A stretch of DNA of 64,000 nucleotides from Clostridiaceae bacterium. Its GTDB lineage: Bacteria > Bacillota > Clostridia > DSM-8532. A program made the translations under genes and the position numbers. Every line of letters starts with the position of its first letter. The stretch's first letter is position 1. The stretch is from the NCBI GenBank assembly GCA_012521105.1, contig JAAYNA010000051.1, positions 1 to 64,000 on the forward strand. The letters run 5' to 3'. Below are positions 36,575-45,033 of this stretch, piece after piece. The notes below the pieces were generated by a model. It saw nothing but the letters and a program-made list of their open reading frames with translations, had not been told where the DNA came from and made no database searches.

Positions 36575-37211
36575 ATGCCAACTCCTGTTCCAGGTCTTTT
36601 ATCCGATAACCTAAAACCGCCAGCCCATCGCTTAAGTGCACGTTTTCAATTACAACATTGTGAGAAAGTTTTAAATCCTGGGGCGAAAAATTCCAAATGC
36701 CCTTAACACCAAGGTCAGCAACCTTTTCTGCCACTTCCGATATAATATGACTTGGAACTGTAAGAATTGCTATATCTACAACGTTTTTTTTCATAAAGTC
36801 TTCAAGTTTGTCCATGTGCAGTATTTCAATCCCATTAATATACTGACCCACACGGTTAGGATTTATATCAAAGATCCCTATAAGATCAAAACCGCGTTTT
36901 CTGAAATTCTCATAATTTGCAAGGGCGTTACCCATGTTACCGGCACCGATAATTATTGTTGTAAAACGTCTTTCAACACCGAGTATTTTACCAATCTCTT
37001 TGTATAGAGTTTCTACATTATAACCATATCCCTGCTGCCCAAAACCTCCAAAGCAGTTTAAATCCTGGCGGATTTGAGAGGCAGTAATACCCATTCTTTC
37101 ACTAAGCTCTTTAGATGATATTCTTTTTATATCTACTCTTAATAGGTCAGCCAAGTATCGGTAATATCTGGGAAGTCTTCTGATAACGGCCATAGAGATT
37201 TTTTTTCCCAT
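36573..37211 (-). CDS. rex: Redox-sensing repressor Rex
   Basis: The 212-residue protein has an N-terminal winged helix (about 15-75), including RLPRYYRYL and the S-x-Q-I-R-Q-D-L-N recognition region. A Rossmann domain follows with GAGNMGNAL near residue 95 that senses NADH/NAD+. A C-terminal helix completes the dimer. Rex represses fermentation and anaerobic respiration genes when NADH is low. AGGAGGGG precedes the ATG. It has its own promoter at 37326-37355. No perfect Rex operator was recognised in its leader. Confidence 0.96.
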   Translation of the reverse strand: MGKKISMAVIRRLPRYYRYLADLLRVDIKRISSKELSERMGITASQIRQDLNCFGGFGQQGYGYNVETLYKEIGKILGVERRFTTIIIGAGNMGNALANYENFRKRGFDLIGIFDINPNRVGQYINGIEILHMDKLEDFMKKNVVDIAILTVPSHIISEVAEKVADLGVKGIWNFSPQDLKLSHNVVIENVHLSDGLAVLGYRIKDLEQELA

Positions 37212-37252
37212 ACTTTAACCCCTCCTGTACTTCAATTCACAGTATTACATTG

Positions 37253-37301
37253 TTCAACCGCAAGTGCTTTTCAGAAGATGTGCCGCTAATTGAACAGAAA
37301 T
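37253..37301. repeat. Inverted repeat in the rex leader
   Basis: TTGTTCAA near 37253 and TTGAACAG near 37293 can pair, with further GCGG/CCGC pairing inside. It lies between the rex promoter and the rex start codon and could be an RNA hairpin or protein site. It does not match the Rex consensus well. Confidence 0.35.
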
Positions 37302-37325
37302 AAATAAATGTAAATGTCTGGATTG

Positions 37326-37355
37326 ATTATATCATCTTTGTGATTTTTTTGTCAA
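37326..37355 (-). promoter_or_regulatory. Promoter of rex
   Basis: Minus-strand TTGACA (37350-37355) and TATAAT (37326-37331) with an 18-base spacer. It lies between the stop of hisF and the start of rex, so rex can be transcribed independently. Confidence 0.7.
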
Positions 37356-37405
37356 GCTTTGATATCATGAGAGGAATCGCCGTTATATGGCAAGATTCCC
37401 AGATA

Positions 37406-38182
37406 TCAAGCTTCACTTTCCTGTATTCTGACATCAATCCCTACACTTTTCAGAAACAGTTTTAAATCCATTATTTTCACTTCGCCAAAGTGGAATAAAG
37501 AAGCAGCTAACACTGCATCAGCCTTTCCGATGGTTAATGCTTCATGAAAATGTTCAAGTTTCCCCGCCCCACCAGAGGCAATTACAGGTATTTTTACAGC
37601 TTCTGCGACCTGTTGTAACAGGTCAGTGTCATACCCTTTTTTTGTGCCATCCCTGTCCATACTTGTTAAAAGGATTTCACCGGCACCCAATTGCTCAAGC
37701 TGCATGGCCCATTCAATCACATCAAGTCCGGTATTAATTCTACCCCCATTAATATATACATCCCATCCTGACAAGTCTTCTCTTTTTTTCGCATCTATTG
37801 CTGCTATAACGCATTTGCTTCCAAAATTCATTGATACTTCGGAAATAAGCTCGGGATTTTTTATTGCAGCGGAGTTTATAGCAATTTTATCGGCGCCTGA
37901 CAGAAGTATTCTTCTGAAATCATCAACAGTCCGAACACCGCCTCCTACAATCAACGGTATTTGCACCTTTTCTGCCACACGGGTAATCATCCCGGTAACA
38001 GTGCTTCTGTTATCACTTGTTGCTGTGATATCAAGAAGAACAAGTTCATCGGCTCCAGCCTCGGAATAAGCTACAGCGCATTCTACAGGATCTCCTGCAT
38101 CAACCAGGTTTACAAAATTTATACCTTTAACAACGCGTCCGTTATGAACGTCCAGACATGGAATAACTCTTTTCATAGACAC
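37406..38182 (-). CDS. hisF: Imidazole glycerol phosphate synthase, cyclase subunit
   Basis: The 258-residue TIM barrel converts PRFAR with HisH-supplied ammonia to imidazole glycerol phosphate in histidine synthesis. It keeps the catalytic Asp in [14 protein letters not shown] near residue 12 and the Asp in [12 protein letters not shown] near 180. Both phosphate-binding barrel ends are visible. The GTG start at 38182 has GGAG at eight bases; the ATG two codons later is too far. No other his genes are in the window, which is unusual, so HisH and the rest must be elsewhere. Confidence 0.96.
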   Translation of the reverse strand: MSMKRVIPCLDVHNGRVVKGINFVNLVDAGDPVECAVAYSEAGADELVLLDITATSDNRSTVTGMITRVAEKVQIPLIVGGGVRTVDDFRRILLSGADKIAINSAAIKNPELISEVSMNFGSKCVIAAIDAKKREDLSGWDVYINGGRINTGLDVIEWAMQLEQLGAGEILLTSMDRDGTKKGYDTDLLQQVAEAVKIPVIASGGAGKLEHFHEALTIGKADAVLAASLFHFGEVKIMDLKLFLKSVGIDVRIQESEA

Positions 38183-38322
38183 AATATCAACTCCATGTAA
38201 ATTTATGAAATAAATTATAACCTGTTTTTCTCCCGGATGGCAACATTTTATTTACAGATGGTACGCTTTTTGTGCAGTTATCCCGTTACCATTCTTGACA
38301 ACAAGCATCTTTGCTTGAAAAT

Positions 38323-38522
38323 ATATTGTGCAATGAAAGGAAATTTTTGCGGAATGTGGCTTTGAGATGAGTAACAGGAAGCGAGGACAAGCAAGCCGAC
38401 TGTTTGAGCAAAATGCAATATACGATTTTTATTCGGTATACATTTTTGCGAAATTCGGCTTACCCGGGCTGAACTACACATCCCCTGCAAATGAAGCATT
38501 TGTTTCAGACATTGCACTATAG
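38323..38522. repeat. Full-length member of the TTGTGCAATG repeat family
   Basis: An ATATTGTGCAATG end at 38323-38335 and a CATTGCACTATAG end at 38510-38522 form imperfect terminal inverted repeats about 200 bases apart. An internal block at 38441-38464 is shared with 14485-14509. No reading frame of note is inside, so it resembles a non-autonomous MITE-like or REP-like element. Confidence 0.6.
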
Positions 38523-38555
38523 CTTTGCTGTCATGATTTACAGATATGCATTCTG

Positions 38556-38610
38556 AAAAAGAAACAAAGCAGAAGAACTGTTCCCCCTTGGTAGGGGACA
38601 GTTTTCCTGC
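38556..38610 (-). terminator. Terminator of the flavoprotein gene
   Basis: On the minus strand GCAG, AACTGT and CCCC pair with GGGG, ACAGTT and CTGC across a short TACCAAG loop. A T-rich tail (TTTGTTTCTTTTTC) follows. The AACTGTCCCC-type stem resembles the hairpin at 43012-43071. Confidence 0.75.
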
Positions 38611-38632
38611 TTACTCCCTGTGCTTTACATTT

Positions 38633-40591
38633 CTAATAAATGTTCCCGTTTTCTCTGAAGCTTCGCCACACGTTCTCGAAGAAGCTGTCTTCTTCGGGCA
38701 TTGGTCTTACCGGACGCCAGTTAAAGGTACAGTTTCCGGTTTTATCAAGACTGACTGTCTGTACAACGTTGCCTTTACTATGATCATCCAAATTAAACCG
38801 GAACATTTCGGGAAGATTATCAACTAAATTTCCGTCCGGCGCATAATACAGAGCAGAACCCCTGCTTTTGCCTCCGTTATTTATATAATCCCTTATTGCA
38901 CACAAATACACATACTGGCTTACAAGCGCATCATAGAGTATGAATACATGTTTAAGCTCATTTTTATCTTTAACTTGCACCGTTTCTTTAAAACTATCCA
39001 GCATGCCTTTAACAGATTGAATATACTCTTCGATCTTAGTAATATTGCGTATAGCTGCAGCAACTTCACTCATTTTTTTACGAATATTATGAAGCTGCTC
39101 AATTACATTAGTGCTATCTTTATAAACAGCTTCAGCAGTTTCGATAATCTCTTCTATCTGAGCCCTGCTTATTTCAGTAAAAACTTCACTGTCAACAGGG
39201 TCTCCTGTACGCCTGGATGCAATAAACCTTGCAGCTCTTGCAGCTCCAACCTGCCCGGCATTTAACGCACTGCCTCCGGGTCTGTATACACCGTGGGTTG
39301 CTGCTACCTCGCCAACAGCAAAAAACCCTTCAATGTTGGTTTGCCACCAAATATCAACATCAAGGCCTCCATTGTTATGCTGAGCACAAAGTGCTATTTC
39401 AAGCGGTTCTTCAGACAAATCTATACCATGGTTTTTATAAAACTCAACTGCCGGAGCATTCATATGCAGAAGTCTTTCTATCGGGGTTCCAAACAGTGCC
39501 CCTGCTTTCTCAAGATAGTCATAGGCTTCATCCTCTAAAACCGAGAAATCAATATTCTCAACCGGGTTTTTTGTAAAATCAAGAAAAACGCGCCTGTTTT
39601 TTATGTACAACTCAATGTATACGAGAATATCAATTATGGATGATCCCTTTTCCACCTTTCTCACATCAAAAGGCCATTGATACCCCTTCATAAATGTTTT
39701 GGTCAGGAGTTCCCCTTTATCGCTGAAATATTCATTCAAGAACTCTTTTTTGTCTGAACCGTCCTGTTCGGTGGATATGAAGCGTGGTAAACACTGCATA
39801 TATGTACCCGATACGTTCCACCTGGGTTTTACTGAGGCCAGGCCATACTGCCATTCAGTAAGGTTTTTGCCTTTAACTCCTGCTAAAAAAGCTATTCCTG
39901 TTGAACCGTGATGACTTACAGGATATACAGAATCTGCGTACATACCTGCAGGACCACCCGTGGCATAAATAATATTTTTACAGTTAAAGGCGGTAAATGT
40001 TGCCTTCTTATCGCCCTTTGATTTAAGGTTAAGGCATAACAACCCAAGAACCCGGTCATTTTCTTTTAGGATCTTAACAGCAAGGCAGTGATCAAATATG
40101 GGAATGTTTTTTGAATAAATCTCTTTCTCCAGAGCCTCTGTCATCATTTTTGATGTAAGCGGACCTACAGAGGTTGCTCTTTTCCGTGGGTCATGATCTG
40201 TCTTATAACCAATAAATTCCCCGTACCTGTTCACCGGAAACGGAACACCAATGTCCACAAGCTTCATAAAACACTGAACTGACAACGCAGCTTCCACCAA
40301 AGCAATATCTCCATCAACACATTGCCCTTCAAACAAAGTTTGTGCCATTTCCCTTACCGAATCGTTTTCAGAGCCTTCGATTGAAAGCTTGTAATATGTT
40401 TGCTTATCCGAACCGGTATTTCTGGATGTCCCGGCAAGCATATTTTCTGTTACAACTGCAATATCTTTCTGTCCAAAGTTATAAAGCTTATCCGCAGCAC
40501 TTAAACCTGCAGCGCCACTTCCTACAATAATTGTATTATAAGAATAAACGGGAATTTCGTAATCACCAATTGAAATTTTATAGCAACTCAA
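38633..40591 (-). CDS. FAD-binding flavoprotein (fumarate reductase/aspartate oxidase type)
   Basis: The 652 residues resemble flavoprotein subunits of succinate dehydrogenase/fumarate reductase and L-aspartate oxidase. The dinucleotide-binding GSGAAG is at residues 24-29. A HHGSTGIA segment, R-P-G-G-S-A-L-N-A-G-Q near 440, and an AEAVYK-type helical tail follow. No iron-sulfur or membrane anchor subunit is adjacent, so it may be a soluble oxidase or dehydrogenase. It lies downstream of an SDR gene, suggesting a shared oxidation pathway for a hydroxy acid or sugar acid. The exact substrate is unknown. Confidence 0.8.
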   Translation of the reverse strand: MSCYKISIGDYEIPVYSYNTIIVGSGAAGLSAADKLYNFGQKDIAVVTENMLAGTSRNTGSDKQTYYKLSIEGSENDSVREMAQTLFEGQCVDGDIALVEAALSVQCFMKLVDIGVPFPVNRYGEFIGYKTDHDPRKRATSVGPLTSKMMTEALEKEIYSKNIPIFDHCLAVKILKENDRVLGLLCLNLKSKGDKKATFTAFNCKNIIYATGGPAGMYADSVYPVSHHGSTGIAFLAGVKGKNLTEWQYGLASVKPRWNVSGTYMQCLPRFISTEQDGSDKKEFLNEYFSDKGELLTKTFMKGYQWPFDVRKVEKGSSIIDILVYIELYIKNRRVFLDFTKNPVENIDFSVLEDEAYDYLEKAGALFGTPIERLLHMNAPAVEFYKNHGIDLSEEPLEIALCAQHNNGGLDVDIWWQTNIEGFFAVGEVAATHGVYRPGGSALNAGQVGAARAARFIASRRTGDPVDSEVFTEISRAQIEEIIETAEAVYKDSTNVIEQLHNIRKKMSEVAAAIRNITKIEEYIQSVKGMLDSFKETVQVKDKNELKHVFILYDALVSQYVYLCAIRDYINNGGKSRGSALYYAPDGNLVDNLPEMFRFNLDDHSKGNVVQTVSLDKTGNCTFNWRPVRPMPEEDSFFENVWRSFRENGNIY

Positions 40592-40633
40592 GGAACCATC
40601 CTCCGTAACATAGAATTATTTTTTATATTGTTT

Positions 40634-41401
40634 TTACAGACGCTGGATGTGGAATCCTCCGTCAACGAAAATACACTGCCCGGTAGTGTATCTGAATTTA
40701 CCCGAGCACAGAGCAGAAACTGCAAGCCCTATATCTTCAGGAGTTCCCCACCTCTTAATCGGGCATACTCCCTCGGCAAACAACCTGTCATACTTTTCCT
40801 TTACTGTAGATGTCATATCTGTTTCAATTATTCCAGGCCTGATTTCATAAACTAAAATGTCTTCAGACGCCAGTCTGTCGGCATAGAGTTTTGTAAGCAT
40901 TGAGATACCTGCCTTTGATACGCAGTACTCACCTCTGTTGGTAGAAGAAACCTCTGCAGAAATTGATGATACGTTCACTATGATCCCCCGGATTCCGTCA
41001 ATGGGTTCCTGCTGTATCATCTTATTTGCTGCATACTGGGTCATAAACATCGTACCTTTGGTATTTGTGTTCATTACATAATCGTAACTTTCCTCGGTCA
41101 TATTCAGTATATCATTACGCTCTTTCGGGGCCACCCCTGCGTTATTCACAAGCACATCTATCCTTCCATATTTCTCAATGGCTCTATCAACACATTTCAT
41201 CCTGTCATTATGGTCTGCAATATTTCCCTGAACATATAAATACTCTATATTGTTTTTTGTCAGTTCTTCAAGTGTTGCCCGATGCCTTTCTTCAGGGCTT
41301 GCCGCCGTGATAACCACCGCGAACCCGTCTTTTCCAAGCTGTTTTACAATCCCAAGGCCAATCCCGCGGCTACCGCCGGTAACAATTGCTGTCTTTTTCA
41401 T
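40634..41401 (-). CDS. SDR family oxidoreductase
   Basis: The 255 residues form a classical short-chain dehydrogenase. TGGSRGIG at residues 8-15 binds NAD(P), NNAG near 87 stabilises the fold, and the catalytic Ser and Tyr-x3-Lys occur in VNVSSISAE and YCVSK. The ending T-G-Q-C-I-F-V-D-G-G is typical. Close homologues are often called 3-ketoacyl-ACP reductase, but isolation from fatty-acid genes and proximity to a flavoprotein and a Gfo/Idh/MocA gene suggests a sugar or polyol substrate. It is probably first in an operon with the flavoprotein. Confidence 0.88.
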   Translation of the reverse strand: MKKTAIVTGGSRGIGLGIVKQLGKDGFAVVITAASPEERHRATLEELTKNNIEYLYVQGNIADHNDRMKCVDRAIEKYGRIDVLVNNAGVAPKERNDILNMTEESYDYVMNTNTKGTMFMTQYAANKMIQQEPIDGIRGIIVNVSSISAEVSSTNRGEYCVSKAGISMLTKLYADRLASEDILVYEIRPGIIETDMTSTVKEKYDRLFAEGVCPIKRWGTPEDIGLAVSALCSGKFRYTTGQCIFVDGGFHIQRL

Positions 41402-41899
41402 CTTTATTCCTTCCTTTCTCAGCCCAATCTCAAACCATAAAGGATTGGAATCGAGCAGAATTCTGTGCTGTTAACGCTTGTATTTAATAATATAGCATAA
41501 GAATTACAGCAAGTGAAGCATAGGAACTGTTCTTCAGCTTTCTTTACCTCTGTTTTATGACAAAAAACATGTGGAAAAATTAGTGTATAATTCAAAAAGG
41601 TTTTTGAAATTAAAGCTGAAAATAAAAACAATTCAATTTTTCCTGAACATAGGAATTCCGCTAATCTTTCTTCTGAGCTTTCTAAAGGTTTATAGTAAAA
41701 GGTGTATGCTATGGATACGAGTTAATTATTCAGATATTATCAAGAAAATGCTTTAAGAAAAGGTGTAATTCGTTTTCCTTTGCTTCTCGCCTTTTCTTGT
41801 AATATAATAATTGAAAATATGTGTATTTAACAGGTTAACCGATAACAACAAGTTAATTAACATTTCTGTTTTGCTAAAAAACTAACGGAGTGATTTATT
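41402..41899. other. Divergent gap between SDR and Gfo/Idh/MocA genes
   Basis: This 498-base gap is AT-rich. It contains a short GTG-started frame (41571-41756) that I do not accept, a hairpin with arms AAGAAAAGG (41755-41763) and CCTTTTCTT (41790-41798), and a candidate rightward promoter at 41780-41808. The word GGAACTGTTC at 41523-41532 recurs at 43012. No RNA gene was recognised. Confidence 0.5.
41780..41808 (+). promoter_or_regulatory. Candidate promoter of the Gfo/Idh/MocA gene
   Basis: TTGCTT (41780-41785) and TATAAT (41803-41808) with a 17-base spacer. The -35 is weak, so this is only the best-looking site upstream of the gene, about 90 bases before its ATG. Confidence 0.4.
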
Positions 41900-42925
41900 A
41901 TGAAGGTATGTTTTTATGGAAATACAGGTCATGCTTTAACCGCTTTCTTTGCAAAAGAGAAACTTACCAACCTTAGGTACAGTGCCTGTTGCCCAAGTTT
42001 TCCCGGCGAAAGCCTGGAAAAACTTCATAAAACATCAAACAAATACGGAATAACTCTTACACAGTATTCCAGCCTTGATGAAATGCTTGATTCTGAAAAA
42101 CCTGATATTCTTGTTGTTGATAACCGTTTTGCAGAACGATATCCTGTTGAAAAGAAAGCACTTTTGGCGGGAATACATGTCTATGCAGACAAACCCATAG
42201 CAACAAACCTTTCTGAACTTAATGATCTTTATAAAACAGCAAAGGAGACGGGTAGCCAACTTTGGGCCATGCATACTACACGGTATGAGCCACATTATTA
42301 TACGGTGAGGCAGCTGATACAGGAAGGCGCCATTGGCAGGGTACGAATGGTAAATTGCCAAAAATCATATCGCCTTGGAATTCGGCCCAACTTCTATAAA
42401 GAAAGGAAAACCTACGGCGGGACAATTCTTTGGGTTTCTATACATGCCATTGATATGATTCGCATGGTAACGGGCAAGGAATGCCTCTCTGTGTATTCAG
42501 CCCAGTCATCTGCTCACAATCTTGGCAATGGTGAAATGGAGATCATTACAACCTCAACATTTGAGCTCGAGGATGATATTCTTGCAACAGTTTCCACCGA
42601 TTACTACCGTCCTTCAAATGCACATTCACACGATGATGACAGGTTGAGGGTGGTAGGTACAGAAGGCATTATTGAAGCAGCCCGCAGGGACGGAGAGCAT
42701 GAAGTAAGGCTTATAAACAGTTCAAACAATGGTTTTACACCTGTGGAACTGTTAAAGCCTCCAATGCTGTTTGAAGATTTTGTTCACACCATTGAGGGAC
42801 GCGGTTCTGGTATATTCAGCATGGATGAAACATTTATAAATGCTTATACAGCAATCCATTCCCAGGAATCTGCGGACAAAAAAGCTATCGTGTACCTGAA
42901 ACAACCTTCTGGTTTCAGCATTTAA
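41900..42925 (+). CDS. Gfo/Idh/MocA family oxidoreductase
   Basis: The 341 residues have an N-terminal Rossmann domain (about 1-120) and a C-terminal substrate domain with a large beta sheet. The ADKPIA motif near residue 97 is the Lys-Pro pair of the family. The dinucleotide loop at the start is GNTGHA, not the usual G-x-G-x2-G, which is a notable departure. Family members oxidise sugars, inositols or sugar acids with NAD(P). AACGGAG lies before the ATG. It is divergent from the SDR-flavoprotein pair and may belong to the same pathway. Confidence 0.85.
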   Translation: MKVCFYGNTGHALTAFFAKEKLTNLRYSACCPSFPGESLEKLHKTSNKYGITLTQYSSLDEMLDSEKPDILVVDNRFAERYPVEKKALLAGIHVYADKPIATNLSELNDLYKTAKETGSQLWAMHTTRYEPHYYTVRQLIQEGAIGRVRMVNCQKSYRLGIRPNFYKERKTYGGTILWVSIHAIDMIRMVTGKECLSVYSAQSSAHNLGNGEMEIITTSTFELEDDILATVSTDYYRPSNAHSHDDDRLRVVGTEGIIEAARRDGEHEVRLINSSNNGFTPVELLKPPMLFEDFVHTIEGRGSGIFSMDETFINAYTAIHSQESADKKAIVYLKQPSGFSI

Positions 42926-43011
42926 CCGGCCGGAACTCAGCTCAATAATTTATCCCTGATTCCATGCTTACAAAAGCGGTTATAAACTTTCTGCCGATTG
43001 CAGAAAACGCC

Positions 43012-43071
43012 GGAACTGTTCTCCTGTTCCATGCCAAAAAACAGAGTGTAGTGGAGCAGGGGAACAATTCC
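43012..43071. repeat. Long inverted repeat between convergent genes
   Basis: GGAACTGTTCTCCTGTTCC at 43012-43030 pairs with GGAGCAGGGGAACAATTCC at 43053-43071 over 18 of 19 positions, two of them G-U, across a 22-base loop. It lies between the end of the rightward oxidoreductase gene and the end of the leftward ATPase gene and probably ends both transcripts, though it lacks a T run. Confidence 0.6.
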
Positions 43072-43086
43072 TACGCCTCCATGAAT

Positions 43087-45033
43087 TTACATGTCGAGCA
43101 GCTTGACTATTGCTTCCATTATACCGGTGTCATCCTTACGGGCACCGAACAGCGCATCTCTCATAATTTCTATATCTTCGGGGGTTACCTTGTCGCTGGG
43201 CTCCTTTTTCTCGTGATCGCATTTATTCCTAAGCGTTCTTATTTCCTCCAGCTTATTCCGGAAACCAAAGGTATAGATTTCCCTGAACTTATGCCTTAAT
43301 ACATTATCCTGCTCAAATCTGTACCTGCATTGATTCATTACATACCTGAAATTCCCGATATAGATGCTGTCCCATTCGGTAAGAAGCCTTGTCTCCCCAT
43401 CCTTCGAAAGTATTATATCGGAATTTTGAATTATGGGCAGACTTTTTATTTTAGGAAATGCTATTTTGTTAATTAAGCTTTCTACTACCTTTCCGTACAG
43501 GACGCCTACCGGTGACTGGTCGTTATCGGTTTTCCGGTAAACGTCGAACAAAAGCTCTGCCTCCACTATCAATCTTCGATGCTCTTTTCCAATTGCTTCC
43601 CATACATTGGAGCTGATACGTTTTTCGAGAGTACTTACCACCGTTCCGGTTTCAGAAGTTTCAGAAATATTGATGGCCATGTATTTCTGAAAAACATCTT
43701 TTACATACTCATTGTAATCCTTTTTATCTTCACGATTTAAAATATCATCATTAAACTGTTTAATTCTGGAGTCTTCTGCAATAAATTTTGAAAACAGCTG
43801 TTTATTTTGTTCCAACAGGACCTCAATGGTTTTTCTGTGCACGCTTATTGCCTCGTCCTTCATTTTATGGGATTCGGCAAGAATTTTGTTTTGCTCCTCC
43901 AGTGTGTCATCTTTCTTTTCATCATTCAATACCGCTATATTCTTTACATAATAATAAAAAGCCGTTGACCTGAATTGACCATCACTGTTTAGTAATCTTC
44001 TTGAAACACCCGTTTCCAGTTCAATAGACCAGTCCTTGTTAAGCTCCACGTTATTGCCCATTGCAATAGCTTTATACAGCTTCTTTTCTTTCTCGTCCGA
44101 TATATTCCATTGAGATTCAAGAATAATGGCCGCATCCGATGCAACCCTTTTTAAGAATTCATCTTCGCTTACGAAACCCTCACCCTTTTCTTCAAGCTCG
44201 TTCATAACCTTGCAAGCAGATCTGAGAATCCCGGGGAAACCGCCCGATACCCTTCTCACAACATTATATTTTTCCTTTTCGGGATCCATATTGCATTTTA
44301 TAAGATAATGGTCAACTTCCTTATCTGAGAACAATTCGAGGGTCTCATTTTCAAAAATACCGGGAAAGCCTGATTCATAGCATTCATTTGAAATTGACTT
44401 CAGCGGTTTTTTGCTTGTTATTATGTATCTTATATCACATTTTCTTACATCGCTGGCTTTTGCTCTGAGATAACTAAAGCTTTCCTTGGCAATTTTCCGC
44501 TTTTTGTCTGTAGTTTCTCTGTCTCCTATTGCCTTTGTCATCTTATCTATATCGTCAATAATTATGGTGGTTGTTATGCTCTTTTTATACAGAAAATATA
44601 AGAGCCGGTTCAGTAAATTTTTCAGTTCAAATATTGTTTTAGCATTCAAAACTCCCTTTTCACCGCTAAAAATTTTTTCGCTTTCTGCTTTTACTTCGTC
44701 ACTCATGAAGCTGCTTAACTGAATATTTTCATGGAGAGCCTCATGGAGGATGAAAAAGAAATCTTCAAAGCTTGTTGGCTCGGCATTATTAATCAAAACC
44801 ACAAGATTTTTTTCACAATCATCTATAAGATTTTTTTGCGTTTCCTCAAAATATATATAATTAACCAATGAAGACTTACCTATTCCGTCATCGGCGATTA
44901 TTGCAATGCAATTTCTGTTACCACTGAACACCTTATCTTTAATTTTCCATAAAATTTCCTCCCTTCCTATAAAATCTTCGGGTCTTTCAACAGGATAACG
45001 TTTGTCACACAAGCTGATATTATTCAAAAGCAA
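43087..45033 (-). CDS. STAND-type P-loop NTPase with C-terminal HEPN-like domain
   Basis: The 648 residues begin with an NTPase: F-I-G-R-E-E at 21-26, Walker A ADDGIGKS at 47-54, Walker B TIIIDDID near 156-163, and a winged-helix-like region near 320-375. A helical connector follows (about 380-450). The C-terminal part (about 480-648) is alpha-helical and carries R602-N-K-C-D-H607, the R-x4-H motif of HEPN ribonucleases. The first codons overlap the end of the 1591-aa gene by 14 bases, so both are made together. I infer an NTP-switched effector, possibly an RNase, paired with the larger protein. No signal peptide or membrane segment. Confidence 0.75.
   Translation of the reverse strand: MLLNNISLCDKRYPVERPEDFIGREEILWKIKDKVFSGNRNCIAIIADDGIGKSSLVNYIYFEETQKNLIDDCEKNLVVLINNAEPTSFEDFFFILHEALHENIQLSSFMSDEVKAESEKIFSGEKGVLNAKTIFELKNLLNRLLYFLYKKSITTTIIIDDIDKMTKAIGDRETTDKKRKIAKESFSYLRAKASDVRKCDIRYIITSKKPLKSISNECYESGFPGIFENETLELFSDKEVDHYLIKCNMDPEKEKYNVVRRVSGGFPGILRSACKVMNELEEKGEGFVSEDEFLKRVASDAAIILESQWNISDEKEKKLYKAIAMGNNVELNKDWSIELETGVSRRLLNSDGQFRSTAFYYYVKNIAVLNDEKKDDTLEEQNKILAESHKMKDEAISVHRKTIEVLLEQNKQLFSKFIAEDSRIKQFNDDILNREDKKDYNEYVKDVFQKYMAINISETSETGTVVSTLEKRISSNVWEAIGKEHRRLIVEAELLFDVYRKTDNDQSPVGVLYGKVVESLINKIAFPKIKSLPIIQNSDIILSKDGETRLLTEWDSIYIGNFRYVMNQCRYRFEQDNVLRHKFREIYTFGFRNKLEEIRTLRNKCDHEKKEPSDKVTPEDIEIMRDALFGARKDDTGIMEAIVKLLDM

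Larger units (their letters stand above)
38183..38632. other. Intergenic with two repeat elements
   Basis: This 450-base gap lies between the leftward hisF and the leftward flavoprotein gene. It holds the element of the TTGTGCAATG family (38323-38522) and the hairpin terminator of the flavoprotein gene (38556-38610). Only the short flanks remain for a hisF promoter. A small CAAGCA/TGCTTG hairpin lies just before the element. No gene is supported. Confidence 0.6.

Noticed and set aside
37212-37325. Rex operator in front of rex
   Set aside because: The TTGTTCAA/TTGAACAG repeat is too widely spaced (about 40 bases) and does not match the usual TTGTTAA-N4-TTAACAA form.
41571-41756. 61-codon + frame with a possible membrane segment
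   Set aside because: It starts with GTG and has no ribosome binding site. The lysine-rich composition fits translated AT-rich intergenic DNA.
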